A stretch of DNA of 64,000 nt, taken from contig SHNJ01000030.1 of NCBI GenBank assembly GCA_004295055.1, positions 1 to 64,000 of the forward strand, written 5' to 3'. This stretch comes from Alphaproteobacteria bacterium. Lineage in GTDB: Bacteria > Pseudomonadota > Alphaproteobacteria > SHNJ01. The notes under the pieces were generated by a model. The model saw nothing but the letters and a program-made list of their open reading frames with translations, was not told the origin of the DNA and did not search any database. Shown piece after piece: positions 17,737 to 24,979 of the stretch (its first letter is position 1; each line of letters starts with the position of its first letter). The translations under genes were made by a program, and so were the position numbers.

Positions 17737-18369
17737 TTATCCCTCGCTACATCCCACCACACGATAGATATTTTTAACCTCGGTTAGGGCGATTTCCAGA
17801 TCCTTGGCGGGATTATATTGGCGCAAGATTACTTTGCTTTGGGTTTGTTTGATCAATTCTTTGACAAAGGCGCTGCCATCCAGCAGTTCAATCAATACAA
17901 AGCACCCGGCATCGACGGGTTTGGCGGGGTTGATATAAATAATTTCCCCCAACCGAAACCGTGGCTCCATGGATTTACCGGCAACCCACACGGCGAACGC
18001 GCTGTTATTGCCGGCAAGATTCGGCGGCCGGTCAATAAAAGAAACCGGCGTTTCGGTGATGACAAGGGTGCTATGTTTTCCCGCCTGTGCCATACCCAAA
18101 ACCGGCAAGTCTTTGTGTGCTTTCGCGGTAGGGGGAGGGGCAAAGCTGGGTCCAATGGATTTAGCCGAAGTGCCGCCGAACATAATCCATTCGGGTGTGA
18201 CGCCCAATATTCGTCCCAAGGTTTCCACGGTCCTGGCATCGGGTTCGCTGCGGTTGTTTTCCCAGTACGCCACCGTGGATTGATTGATATCAAGCGCATT
18301 GGCCAGCGCCGCTTGGGTTAAGCCTTTGTTGGTACGGGTTCGTTTAATCCGGTCGGCGATCGTTACCAT
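17737..18369 (-). CDS. XRE-family repressor with S24 (LexA/CI-type) peptidase domain
   Basis: The 210-residue protein has an N-terminal helix-turn-helix of the XRE/Cro type (LTQAALANALDINQSTVAYW, residues 17-36) and a C-terminal S24 signal-peptidase-like fold. The catalytic serine is in VAGKSMEPRFRLGE and the lysine in GSAFVKELI. Phage CI-like repressors and LexA self-cleave at such a dyad when RecA is activated. A probable cleavage pair (AG or GM) lies in LGMAQAGKHS, at the junction of the domains. It diverges from a small gene for an S24-like fold protein, with an operator-like palindrome between them. No phage structural genes are nearby. Confidence 0.9.
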   Translation of the reverse strand: MVTIADRIKRTRTNKGLTQAALANALDINQSTVAYWENNRSEPDARTVETLGRILGVTPEWIMFGGTSAKSIGPSFAPPPTAKAHKDLPVLGMAQAGKHSTLVITETPVSFIDRPPNLAGNNSAFAVWVAGKSMEPRFRLGEIIYINPAKPVDAGCFVLIELLDGSAFVKELIKQTQSKVILRQYNPAKDLEIALTEVKNIYRVVGCSEG

Positions 18370-18404
18370 ATCTTATTTCCTGCAATCGTTTCTAATGTAA
18401 AATA

Positions 18405-18437
18405 GTCATTGACATTATGACAATTTATCATTAATAC
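18405..18437. promoter_or_regulatory. Divergent promoter/operator region of the S24 repressor pair
   Basis: GTCAT (18405-18409) and ATGAC (18417-18421) form an inverted repeat centred on the -35 TTGACA (18410-18415) of a plus-strand promoter whose weak -10 is TAATAC (18432-18437). On the minus strand, TTGTCA with a 17-base spacer leads toward the repressor gene. A repressor bound here could block both genes. This reading is inferred from layout. Confidence 0.45.
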
Positions 18438-18490
18438 TAAGTTTAGTCAATCAACTTATGGTTGTTATTAATGATAATTGGGGGAAGGCC

Positions 18491-18826
18491 ATGCAGAATG
18501 CATACAAGGATATTGCCGATGTTCATTTCCAACCGGTTGGGCTGTATTATTTGCCGGTGACCAATAATCGTTTGGCGCCAAAATATTGTTTGGGAGAATT
18601 GATTATCGCCGATCCGCAAAAGCCAATACAATCAAGCGATTATGTAGTTTTCTGGATTAACGCCAAACATTATGTGATTGCCAAAGCGAATGATAATTGG
18701 GCGGAACCGAAATCAAAATGGGTATTTTGGAAAAAGAGTGGAGCTTCGAAAAAACCTTATCTCGCGGCGCACAAGATTGTGGGATGCATTGAAATCACAC
18801 CGAATAATTATCGTTTTAGCGATTGA
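18491..18826 (+). CDS. Stand-alone S24/LexA-like domain protein lacking the catalytic serine
   Basis: The 111-residue protein has no helix-turn-helix. Its body aligns by eye with the C-terminal domain of the divergent repressor: VTNNRLAPKYCLGELIIADP against VAGKSMEPRFRLGEIIYINP, and AHKIVGCIEI against IYRVVGC. The serine position is Arg, while a lysine survives in YVIAKAN. It is therefore a probable non-cleaving S24-type fold. The ATG at 18491 is chosen because a G-rich ribosome site (GGGGGAAGG) precedes it; an in-frame ATG at 18458 has none. It could pair with the repressor and change its activity, but this is inference. Confidence 0.65.
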   Translation: MQNAYKDIADVHFQPVGLYYLPVTNNRLAPKYCLGELIIADPQKPIQSSDYVVFWINAKHYVIAKANDNWAEPKSKWVFWKKSGASKKPYLAAHKIVGCIEITPNNYRFSD

Positions 18827-18942
18827 ATACAACCGCGTGGCATGGAATTAAGAATTGCGCGGCTTTCGTTAACGATCTATTAACCACCTAACACTACTAT
18901 CGGTTGCATTAAATAATCACATGTTTTTAGGAGAGTAGATTT

Positions 18943-19323
18943 ATGAATACCAAAGCTGCCGTTATTGTATCCGATAGTCATAATCATTACGGACGATTGA
19001 TTAAGCGCACCCAATCCGCCACAATATTCTGGCGGGAAAAACTGATGGAGGTCGTTGGCAATTACCGTGTTTGGAAAAAAACCGTTGCACAGATCGAGGA
19101 CGTAAACCCTGAGTATTGTTTGTTACAGACACGCCGGGTAAAACGTTTGGTGGCGCAAGCTTATGTGGAATATCGCCGCAAGCAATCGGAATTGAATTTG
19201 TTGATTGAATTAAGCCAGCAGGCAAAAGCCAGTATCGATATCATGGAAACCAATTTATCTTTGCGTTTACGCAAATACGAAACCCAACCGCTGCATGAAA
19301 TAGCGCCATCGAACGCCGCGTAA
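18943..19323 (+). CDS. Unrecognised small helical protein (126 residues)
   Basis: I do not recognise the family. The protein is charged and predicted mostly helical from composition, with a coiled-coil-like central part (YVEYRRKQSELNLLIELSQQ) and a basic cluster TRRVKRL. There is no signal peptide or membrane segment. A good ribosome site (AGGAG) lies 8 bases before the ATG, and a strong terminator follows 33 bases after the stop, so it is probably a real single-gene unit. Its neighbours (S24 pair upstream, candidate sRNA downstream) suggest an accessory region but do not indicate a role. Confidence 0.7.
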   Translation: MNTKAAVIVSDSHNHYGRLIKRTQSATIFWREKLMEVVGNYRVWKKTVAQIEDVNPEYCLLQTRRVKRLVAQAYVEYRRKQSELNLLIELSQQAKASIDIMETNLSLRLRKYETQPLHEIAPSNAA

Positions 19324-19356
19324 TTTTCTAATCCTACGACTGCTCAATTGGATACT

Positions 19357-19400
19357 CCTGCAACATGCCGCCAATTTTAGCGGCATTGCAGGATTTTTTT
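19357..19400 (+). terminator. Rho-independent terminator after the 126-residue gene
   Basis: ATGCCGC (19365-19371) pairs with GCGGCAT (19380-19386), and the stem is extended by CCTGC/GCAGG with small bulges. A run of eight T follows from 19394. Confidence 0.85.
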
Positions 19401-19444
19401 TACCCGCAGTAGAAGGTATAAAACACAAAATATTTTTTTGGGGC

Positions 19445-19556
19445 AAAAAAATAGCCGGCTCTTTCGAGTCGGCTGTATTAGTTACAGGAGGGTACGAGAT
19501 GAACAGCTCGTCATAGAAAACGAGCTCATCGAACTTCTTTATGCTCCTCCTCCTAC
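19445..19556 (-). ncRNA. Candidate small RNA with terminator and CCCTCCT region
   Basis: On the minus strand TTGTTT (19591-19586) and TATTGC (19568-19563) are spaced by 17 bases, which would start a transcript near 19556. The RNA would begin with GTAGGAGGAGGAG, form a hairpin AGCTCGT/ACGAGCT, contain a single-stranded ACCCTCCTGTAAC able to pair with its own 5' end or with ribosome sites, and finish with a stem AGCCGACTC/GAGCCGGCT followed by seven T. There is no convincing ORF. The hairpins are clear, but the promoter is weak and the orientation is inferred from the T-run. Confidence 0.45.
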
Positions 19557-19584
19557 TAAAAAGCAATAGATATTGAGAAGGTTT

Positions 19585-19608
19585 AAAACAATTTTTTTTA
19601 GGTATAAT
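19585..19608 (+). promoter_or_regulatory. Promoter of the 60-residue ORF
   Basis: A perfect TATAAT lies at 19603-19608, with GGTTTA or GTTTAA 16-17 bases upstream as a weak -35. The start codon at 19628 is only about 13 bases beyond the expected transcription start, with AAAAGGAG between. Confidence 0.5.
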
Positions 19609-19627
19609 ATGTCTTTTAAAAGGAGCG

Positions 19628-19810
19628 ATGAAACAATATAAGCCACTGAATCACAATGTAATTATTTTAAAACATCCGTCTCGTGCAAATAAACGACCTG
19701 TGGACAGTCTTTGTTCTGTAACAATAAAAACTGAAGATGATTTAAATAGCAATTTATCCGAAACAAAATTACTTATAAACGTGAAAAACCTGCGCTCAAA
19801 TCTTCAATAA
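19628..19810 (+). CDS. Possible small protein of 60 residues overlapping the metC 3' end
   Basis: A consensus TATAAT and an AAAAGGAG site lead directly into this ATG, which is unusual for a chance ORF. The product is polar with a basic N-terminus (MKQYKPLNHNVIILKHPSRA), no membrane segment, and no family I know. Its last 38 bases overlap the 3' end of metC on the other strand. The spacing from AAAAGGAG to ATG is short (about 2 bases), so translation may be weak. It could also be just the 5' part of an antisense transcript. Confidence 0.45.
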   Translation: MKQYKPLNHNVIILKHPSRANKRPVDSLCSVTIKTEDDLNSNLSETKLLINVKNLRSNLQ

Positions 19811-20924
19811 GGTCTTTTACGTTTTCCAAACCGATGCTTAATCGAATTATTCTCCCTTTTGGAATCGAACTGAAGGAGCGGGTAGGATTTTGGGGAACAA
19901 TCAGGCTTTCAAATCCGCCCCAACTGAACCCCAGGCCAAATAATTTCATTCCGTCGACAAAACGCGCTGCCGCGGCGTCATCATATTTTGGATTTAATAC
20001 AAAACTGAATACTCCATTGCCGCCGGAAAAATCGCGCGCAAAAATTTCCTTGCCTGGGGCGTCGAATTCCGGGTGAAGAACCGCAACAATTTCCGCGCGA
20101 TTTTTTAAATACCCGGCAATTTCACGCGCGGATTTTTCACATTGATCCATGCGCACTTGCATGGTGCGCAAACCGCGTAAAGCCAGGTAAGCCTCGTCGG
20201 CAGAAACGCAATATCCCAACACTACAGCTTGGCGCGCGACTTTATCGATCAAGGGTTGTTGGCCACTAACGACACCCATCATTACATCGCTGTGTCCGGA
20301 AATATGTTTGGTTGCGGATTGAATCACAAGATCGACACCTAATTGCAACGGGCGGAATCGCAAGGGCGTGCCCCAGGTATTGTCGATGATTGTTGTAATG
20401 TTATGGTTGCGCGCCACCTTGACAATGGCAGGGATGTCTTGGAATTCCATGGTGCTGCTAGCGGGACTTTCCATGTATATCGCACGCGTATTGGGGCGAA
20501 TTTTTTTTTCTATTCCAGCGCCGATCAGTGGGTCGTAATATTCTGTATCTACTTGCATCGGGCGCAATATTTCTTCCGCGGCGCGCTTGCTGTTTGGATA
20601 ATCGCCTTCGGTCATTAACATGTGATCGCCGGGTTTCAGTATCGTTAACATCGCGCCAACAGCCGCTGCAACACCGCTTGGATAAATCACGGCGCGATCA
20701 CACCCTTCCATAGTGGCAAGCGCTTCGGTCAAAGAGTGCGTGGTCGAAGTGCCATAGCGGCCGTAATATAAATCTTTGCCGTCATAACGGCCTTCTTCCA
20801 AACTATACATATGCGCGACTGAATCGAACAATATGGTCGCCGCGCGGGTTACCGGCGGATTGATAAAATGTTCTTTGCCTCGGCCGGCATGGGTCAGTCT
20901 GGTTTCAATTTTTTTGGTTTTCAT
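19773..20924 (-). CDS. metC: Cystathionine beta-lyase (PLP-dependent Cys/Met metabolism enzyme)
   Basis: The 383-residue protein has the Cys/Met-metabolism PLP fold: YGRYGTSTTHSLTEALATMEG near the N-terminus, YPSGVAAAVGAML, IDNTWGTP with the cofactor-binding Asp, and the PLP lysine in VIQSATKHISGHSDVMMG near residue 208. Cystathionine beta-lyase splits cystathionine to homocysteine in methionine synthesis, and this alphaproteobacterial subgroup is usually annotated so. A gamma-lyase or sulfhydrylase role cannot be excluded by eye. It lies 12 bases after sseA, in a minus-strand operon nudF-sseA-metC. Confidence 0.88.
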   Translation of the reverse strand: MKTKKIETRLTHAGRGKEHFINPPVTRAATILFDSVAHMYSLEEGRYDGKDLYYGRYGTSTTHSLTEALATMEGCDRAVIYPSGVAAAVGAMLTILKPGDHMLMTEGDYPNSKRAAEEILRPMQVDTEYYDPLIGAGIEKKIRPNTRAIYMESPASSTMEFQDIPAIVKVARNHNITTIIDNTWGTPLRFRPLQLGVDLVIQSATKHISGHSDVMMGVVSGQQPLIDKVARQAVVLGYCVSADEAYLALRGLRTMQVRMDQCEKSAREIAGYLKNRAEIVAVLHPEFDAPGKEIFARDFSGGNGVFSFVLNPKYDDAAAARFVDGMKLFGLGFSWGGFESLIVPQNPTRSFSSIPKGRIIRLSIGLENVKDLIEDLSAGFSRL

Positions 20925-20936
20925 CGCCGCATCCGA

Positions 20937-21773
20937 TTATGGTTTGTGTTTCTTGCTCCACTCCGCCCAAGATCCATCGTAAACCGCAACATCAGCCGCG
21001 CCCATTTCATAAAGGGCGAGGGCGCCGACACAAGCGCTGATCCCGGAACCGCAGGTGGTAACAATTGGTTTGTCTAATTTTACGCCCATTTGGGTAATAT
21101 CGTTTTTCAACACCTCGATACTTTTTATTTTGCTGTTATGTTGCAACAAATTTTTATAATGCCAATTCTTGCTGCCCTGAATATGGCCTTTCAATGGGCT
21201 GGGCCATGGTTCCGGCGTGACGCCGTCAAATCGTTCGCGCGAACGCATATCGATCACTTGGTCGGATTTAGTGGAAATATTTTTTTCCATATCCGCGTAA
21301 CTCTTTAATAACTCCGGACGAATCTTGGCGGTAAAGCCACCTTGTTTCTTTGGTTTGCCCAATCCGCCTTTGGTTGGCAGATTCTGCGAAAGCCAGGCTG
21401 GCAAGCCGCCATCCAGCACCGAAATACGATCATGACCGAAATACCGGAACATCCACCAAACGCGTGGCGCGCTGAAAATTCCTTGGCTGTCATAAACCAC
21501 AATATAATCGCTGTTGGTAATACCCAATGCAGTTGCTTGTTTTTCAAATTGCTCTGTGGGCGGCAGCATATTAGGCAAATCGGTTTGTTGATCGGAAAAA
21601 GTGGGAATATCGAAAAACTGGGCGCCAGGAATATGCGCCTCGCGGAATTCCATTTCCGCATCATTTTCGGAATCGGGCGTGTACCAAGTGGCGTCGAGTA
21701 CCACAATGTCCGGGCGGTTCAAACTGGCGTTTAACCATTGGGTATTCACGATGGCAGGGATTTTTTCGGTCAT
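20937..21773 (-). CDS. sseA: 3-mercaptopyruvate/thiosulfate sulfurtransferase (two rhodanese domains)
   Basis: This 278-residue protein has tandem rhodanese domains. The first has DATWYTPDSENDAEMEFREA and the second keeps the active-site Cys in TTCGSGISACV near residue 233, a CGSG loop characteristic of mercaptopyruvate sulfurtransferases. The enzyme moves sulfane sulfur from mercaptopyruvate to thiols or cyanide. The start is set at 21773 because its ATG overlaps the nudF stop as ATGA and AAGGA lies 9 bases upstream; an upstream ATG at 21782 is less likely. It sits with metC, giving a sulfur-amino-acid theme. Confidence 0.9.
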   Translation of the reverse strand: MTEKIPAIVNTQWLNASLNRPDIVVLDATWYTPDSENDAEMEFREAHIPGAQFFDIPTFSDQQTDLPNMLPPTEQFEKQATALGITNSDYIVVYDSQGIFSAPRVWWMFRYFGHDRISVLDGGLPAWLSQNLPTKGGLGKPKKQGGFTAKIRPELLKSYADMEKNISTKSDQVIDMRSRERFDGVTPEPWPSPLKGHIQGSKNWHYKNLLQHNSKIKSIEVLKNDITQMGVKLDKPIVTTCGSGISACVGALALYEMGAADVAVYDGSWAEWSKKHKP

Positions 21774-22402
21774 GATTTCCATTCCTTCCGCAATTCATCG
21801 CGGTGTAACAGTAGCCAGTATAGCCCAAGCATGGAACTGGCATTTTTAATTTTGTCTTGTTTCAATAAATTTGGAACATCGCTTAGGGGCATAGGACACA
21901 GTTTAATGTCTTCGTCTTCTTCCCTGGCGCCATGATACATGCCGTGACCATTGTCCAGCGGCGATAAATCCACTTTTCCAACAAATAGATGCAACGTTTC
22001 GGCCAGTACGCCAGGCGATGGCAGAAAACTGTGTAAATGACGCAGATGGGTAATCCCAAGGCCGGTTTCTTCCATCATTTCCCGCGCCGCGACCGATTCT
22101 ATGCTTTCACTGCTGTCTTCAACCATGCCGGCTGGCAGCTCCGTCAGCCATGGATCCATATTCTTGCATAAAGCAGGCAGGCGGAATTGTTCGATCATTA
22201 ATACCATGTCTTTTTGCGGATCGTATGGAATAACCACGGCCGCTTCACCGCGATAAACAATTTCTCGCGACACGGGGCGGCTCCATTCTCCATCATACAG
22301 CCGGAATTGAAGATCGAATTTTTCCACCCGCGCATAACCGCCGTACGCGGTATTTTGCGCCAGAATTTTAACTTTGTCGTCTGTTTTGACTTTTTGCGGC
22401 AT
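21770..22402 (-). CDS. nudF: ADP-ribose pyrophosphatase-type Nudix hydrolase
   Basis: With the ATG at 22402 the protein has 210 residues and starts MPQKVKTDDKVKIL; the upstream extension to 22489 is rich in Cys/Leu and overlaps the divergent sixA gene, so I reject it. The Nudix box is intact, from GMVEDSSESIE through AAREMMEETGL, with the metal-binding REMMEE. The beta-strands before it (REIVYRGEAAVVIPY) fit the ADP-ribose pyrophosphatase group, which cleaves ADP-ribose to AMP and ribose 5-phosphate. The stop overlaps the sseA start by 4 bases. The symbol is assigned by similarity. Confidence 0.85.
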   Translation of the reverse strand: MPQKVKTDDKVKILAQNTAYGGYARVEKFDLQFRLYDGEWSRPVSREIVYRGEAAVVIPYDPQKDMVLMIEQFRLPALCKNMDPWLTELPAGMVEDSSESIESVAAREMMEETGLGITHLRHLHSFLPSPGVLAETLHLFVGKVDLSPLDNGHGMYHGAREEDEDIKLCPMPLSDVPNLLKQDKIKNASSMLGLYWLLLHRDELRKEWKS

Positions 22403-22474
22403 CAGGCTAGAATATAAATATGGGACAATAATGCAGCATAGTAGCCGCGTCATGCGGCAAAATCCAGACAAGAC

Positions 22475-22999
22475 ATGAAGACATTGCACATTTTACGCCA
22501 TGCCAAAGCCGAAGAGGGGCGCGGCAAAGCGGATAAAGAAAGAAATCTAACCGATCGCGGCGTTCGCGCGGCAACCGTGCTGGGGTTATATTTACGCCAG
22601 CAGAATATCAAACCGGATTTGATTTTATGCTCGCCGGCATCGCGCACCAAACAAACCATGGAACATTTGCTGCGTTCCTTGGATTGCAGTATTGAAACCC
22701 GCTTTGATGAAAAATTATACCACGCCGATCCATCGCAAATTGCCGATGCAATTGCCGCCACGGAATCTACTTTTAATAATGTTTTGTTGATTGGACATAA
22801 TCCTGGATTGCAATTATTTGTCGCGGAAAAATCCAAAGATGTGGAAGGCGAGGGCGACGATATCGACCGCATTTATCAGGGATTCCCTACAGCGGCGCTG
22901 GCCAGTTTGAATTTCTCGATTTCCGATTGGACAGAGATTTTAAAACGCGGTTGCAAAGGCCAATTAGTCGCCTATGTCGAGCCTAGCGATTTGGTGTAA
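22475..22999 (+). CDS. SixA-like histidine phosphatase
   Basis: The 174-residue protein has the histidine phosphatase core: LHILRHAKAEEGRGKADKER with the RH motif near residues 7-8, the NLTDRGVRAATVLG helix, LILCSPASRTKQTME, and a second His in LLIGHNPGL. The length and the RHAKAE motif match the short SixA group, which removes phosphate from phosphohistidine in phosphorelay proteins. Substrate here is unknown. It diverges from nudF, with about 70 bases between starts, and ends back to back with the rod-like gene at 23000. Confidence 0.85.
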   Translation: MKTLHILRHAKAEEGRGKADKERNLTDRGVRAATVLGLYLRQQNIKPDLILCSPASRTKQTMEHLLRSLDCSIETRFDEKLYHADPSQIADAIAATESTFNNVLLIGHNPGLQLFVAEKSKDVEGEGDDIDRIYQGFPTAALASLNFSISDWTEILKRGCKGQLVAYVEPSDLV

Positions 23000-23218
23000 T
23001 TACGCCAGAATATCCAGCAATTGATCTTCCATTTCATCGGCTTTTTTATACACGGCGGCGCTGGCCTCGGCCTGATGCTCGGCTAATTTGGCGGCGATAA
23101 TGGACTGATCTAAACTGCCGGTGGCAGTTTCCGGGTTTGCATTATAAGCAACTTGTTCAAGTTTCTGGCCGGCATTGCGAAATGCCGAAATCATCGACTG
23201 ATAAATGGAACCGATCAT
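23000..23218 (-). CDS. Small flagellar rod/hook-like protein
   Basis: This 72-residue protein reads like the fused N- and C-terminal helices of a flagellar axial protein with the middle removed. The N-terminus is IGSIYQSMISAFRNAGQKLE and the C-terminus is AAVYKKADEMEDQLLDILA, which resembles the terminal helix of FlgC/FlgE-type proteins (AANVKVIKTADEM pattern). Such short proteins occur in Alphaproteobacteria as uncharacterised flagellar genes. GGAAGAG precedes the ATG. The role is inferred from helix similarity, and the window holds only flagellin as other flagellar evidence. Confidence 0.55.
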   Translation of the reverse strand: MIGSIYQSMISAFRNAGQKLEQVAYNANPETATGSLDQSIIAAKLAEHQAEASAAVYKKADEMEDQLLDILA

Positions 23219-23338
23219 ACTCTTCCCCTAATCCTTTATTATAAACTTAACAGGTTAATAAAGAATAAGCAGGTATGTGCCTGGAAAATATATGGTTTTA
23301 TTGTGCTTGGTTTTTAAGCGCGAGGGTTTTGGGATTGG

Positions 23339-23442
23339 GGATGGCTTGCCACCCGAAGCCTTTGCCGGACCAGTCCCCCTACGCTCGTTCCGAGCTTCGG
23401 AGGACACCCTACAACTTGTGTTTATTTTGACGGCGTAGGGTG
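23339..23442 (-). repeat. tRNA-3'-adjacent palindromic element, copy 2
   Basis: Reading on the minus strand from the tRNA-Asn 3' end, CACCCTAC (23442-23435) pairs with GTAGGGTG (23412-23405). Then come CCGAAG, a small hairpin GCTCG/CGAGC, GTAGGGGGACTG, and a final GGCAAGCCATCC. It matches copy 1 at 15176-15281 block for block, in the same orientation relative to its tRNA. The adjoining 23219-23338 holds only AT-rich sequence and a G-rich patch similar to the gatC-gatA spacer. Confidence 0.65.
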
Positions 23443-23515
23443 GCTCCTCGAGCAGGATTCGAACCTGCGACCAATCGATTAACAGTCGATTGCTCTACCG
23501 CTGAGCTATCGAGGA
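23441..23515 (-). tRNA. tRNA-Asn (anticodon GTT)
   Basis: A 75-base cloverleaf with acceptor TCCTCGA/TCGAGGA, an anticodon stem around CTGTTAA giving anticodon GTT, a GGTTCGAAT T-loop and an encoded CCA at 23441-23443. Confidence 0.97.
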
Positions 23516-23589
23516 ATACCGTGGAGTAGGCTAAAAACCAGAAATCATGACGAATGTCAAGATATCAGTAAAAGCCTTAGATCTTGCGA

Positions 23590-23620
23590 GGAATTTAGGG
23601 TGGTGTGGCGGCTAAATTCC
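23590..23620 (-). terminator. Hairpin downstream of tRNA-Cys
   Basis: GGAATTTAG (23590-23598) and CTAAATTCC (23612-23620) are perfect 9-bp complements with a 13-base loop, 18 bases 3' of tRNA-Cys. There is no T-run. It may end the tRNA-Cys transcript or help its 3' processing. Confidence 0.4.
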
Positions 23621-23637
23621 GAGCGAGAACCCATAAA

Positions 23638-23711
23638 TGGAGGCGCGGAGCGGAATCGAACCGCTATTCAAGGATTTGCAATCCTCTGCATCGCCACTCT
23701 GCCACCGCGCC
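23638..23711 (-). tRNA. tRNA-Cys (anticodon GCA)
   Basis: A 74-base cloverleaf on the minus strand with acceptor GGCGCGG/CCGCGCC, an anticodon stem AGGAT/ATCCT around anticodon GCA, a GGTTCGATT T-loop and encoded CCA at 23638-23640. Confidence 0.97.
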
Positions 23712-23855
23712 AGAAGGAACAAGAAAATAAGTAAAAACCCGGCTAAAAGCAAGCGCCCTGTGGGATGTCTTATAAGATACCAGAAAAATGCGATTTATAA
23801 GGCGAAATAGGGTATTGGATTGCATCTTAGGCGTAATTTGGATAATTTTCAGCCT

Positions 23856-24560
23856 ATGACCCAATCCATGCAAAAAACCATTCATAATTTTGATTTTACT
23901 CAGGCGCGGCAAAATATGGTCGATGGCCAGGTGCGTACCAACAAAGTTACAAGCCACGCGTTGATTCGACGTTTGCGTGATATTCCGCGGGAAATTTTTG
24001 TAACGCCGGATCAAGCGGCGGTTTGTTATATTGACGAAGATCTGCCATTGCCGAATGGTCGTTTTCTGTTGGAACCAATGGTGCTGGCGCGTTTAATTCA
24101 GGCGGCGGAACTGACACACACGGACAGTGTGCTGGATGTTGGATGTGCCAGCGGATATTCTTCCGCAATCATAGCGGGATTATGTGCCACAGTGATTGGC
24201 GTTGATCGCGATAAAAATTTAATTGATCGCGCCGTTAATAATATTCGCGAATTATCCATCGCCAATTGCGCGTTTATAACAGGCCCAATGTTAACCGGTC
24301 ATTCGGCAAAAGCGCCATATGACGCGATCATAGTCAACGGTTCGGTATCCGAACTGCCGAATGTTTTGTTCGATCAGTTGCGGGATGGCGGCCGTTTGTT
24401 GTGCATATTGAAACAATCCGGTGCGCAAGCCATCGCGCTTGGACCTGGCAAGGCCATGATTTATCGCAAATCTGGCGCTGTCATTTCCGGCCGCGCCTTG
24501 TTCGATGCGGCGTCGCCTTATATCGAAAGTCCCCAACAAACCAGTAAATTTGTTTTCTGA
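23856..24560 (+). CDS. Protein-L-isoaspartate methyltransferase family protein
   Basis: The 234-residue protein has a PCMT-like N-terminal region (ARQNMVDGQVRTNKVTSHAL, IPREIFVTP) and a SAM-binding motif LDVGCASGYSSAIIAGL near residue 90, followed by VIGVDRDKNL. PCMT repairs isoaspartyl residues, but this branch, found before TolC in many Alphaproteobacteria, has a degenerate C-terminal half, so activity is uncertain. The ATG at 23856 is preferred to the TTG at 23820. Order with rhodanese, tolC and DUF2497 is conserved in Alphaproteobacteria, which supports the call. Confidence 0.85.
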   Translation: MTQSMQKTIHNFDFTQARQNMVDGQVRTNKVTSHALIRRLRDIPREIFVTPDQAAVCYIDEDLPLPNGRFLLEPMVLARLIQAAELTHTDSVLDVGCASGYSSAIIAGLCATVIGVDRDKNLIDRAVNNIRELSIANCAFITGPMLTGHSAKAPYDAIIVNGSVSELPNVLFDQLRDGGRLLCILKQSGAQAIALGPGKAMIYRKSGAVISGRALFDAASPYIESPQQTSKFVF

Positions 24561-24566
24561 CCTGAA

Positions 24567-24896
24567 ATGGCATTAGCAACTATGCAGTGTGATGTCCGGC
24601 AATTGCAGGCAATGTTAAATCAATCGCCTGGTCCGTGTTTGATCGATGTGCGCGAGAAATGGGAATTGGATATATGTACCTTGCCCAACGCCTTGCATAT
24701 ACCCCTGGGATTGCTGCCGCAACAATTGGCAGATTTGCCGAAGGAAAAAGACATTGTCCTATTTTGTCACCACGGAATGCGCAGTTTAAAGGCGCTCAGT
24801 ATTTTACAAGCAGCGGGGTATAGCCGGGCAATCAGCCTGCAAGGCGGGATTCATGCCTGGGCCGAGCAAATTGATCCGGGGATGAAAAAATATTAA
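24567..24896 (+). CDS. Single-domain rhodanese (sulfurtransferase)
   Basis: The 109-residue protein is one rhodanese domain: LIDVREKWELDICTLPNALH and the active-site loop VLFCHHGMRSLKAL with the Cys near residue 71, ending in LQGGIHAWAEQID. It probably accepts persulfide sulfur for transfer in sulfur trafficking. It follows the PCMT-like gene by 6 bases and precedes tolC, so the genes may share a transcript. The length is typical of a GlpE-like single domain. Confidence 0.9.
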   Translation: MALATMQCDVRQLQAMLNQSPGPCLIDVREKWELDICTLPNALHIPLGLLPQQLADLPKEKDIVLFCHHGMRSLKALSILQAAGYSRAISLQGGIHAWAEQIDPGMKKY

Positions 24897-24979
24897 GCCA
24901 AGTTTTTCCCTTGGCGGCCTGTCTTGAAATATAGTAATTTTGTTTTAATTACTGGATCAGGTACCGCTGCACGAAAAAA

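Noticed and set aside
17818-18321. 167-codon plus-strand ORF opposite the S24 repressor
   Set aside because: The repressor reads with intact HTH and S24 motifs, and the opposite frame has no ribosome site or recognisable domain.
17737-19323. Remnant prophage
   Set aside because: The S24 repressor pair is phage-like, but no integrase, structural or lysis genes and no attachment repeats were seen around it.
19500-19514. Five-codon plus-strand ORF after AGGAGG (leader peptide)
   Set aside because: The ribosome-like site lies in a palindromic region better read as a minus-strand RNA with a terminator; no downstream gene is positioned to be controlled by such a leader.
22403-22489. 29-codon N-terminal extension of nudF
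   Set aside because: It overlaps the divergent sixA start and is Cys-rich and unlike Nudix proteins; the ATG at 22402 gives a normal length.
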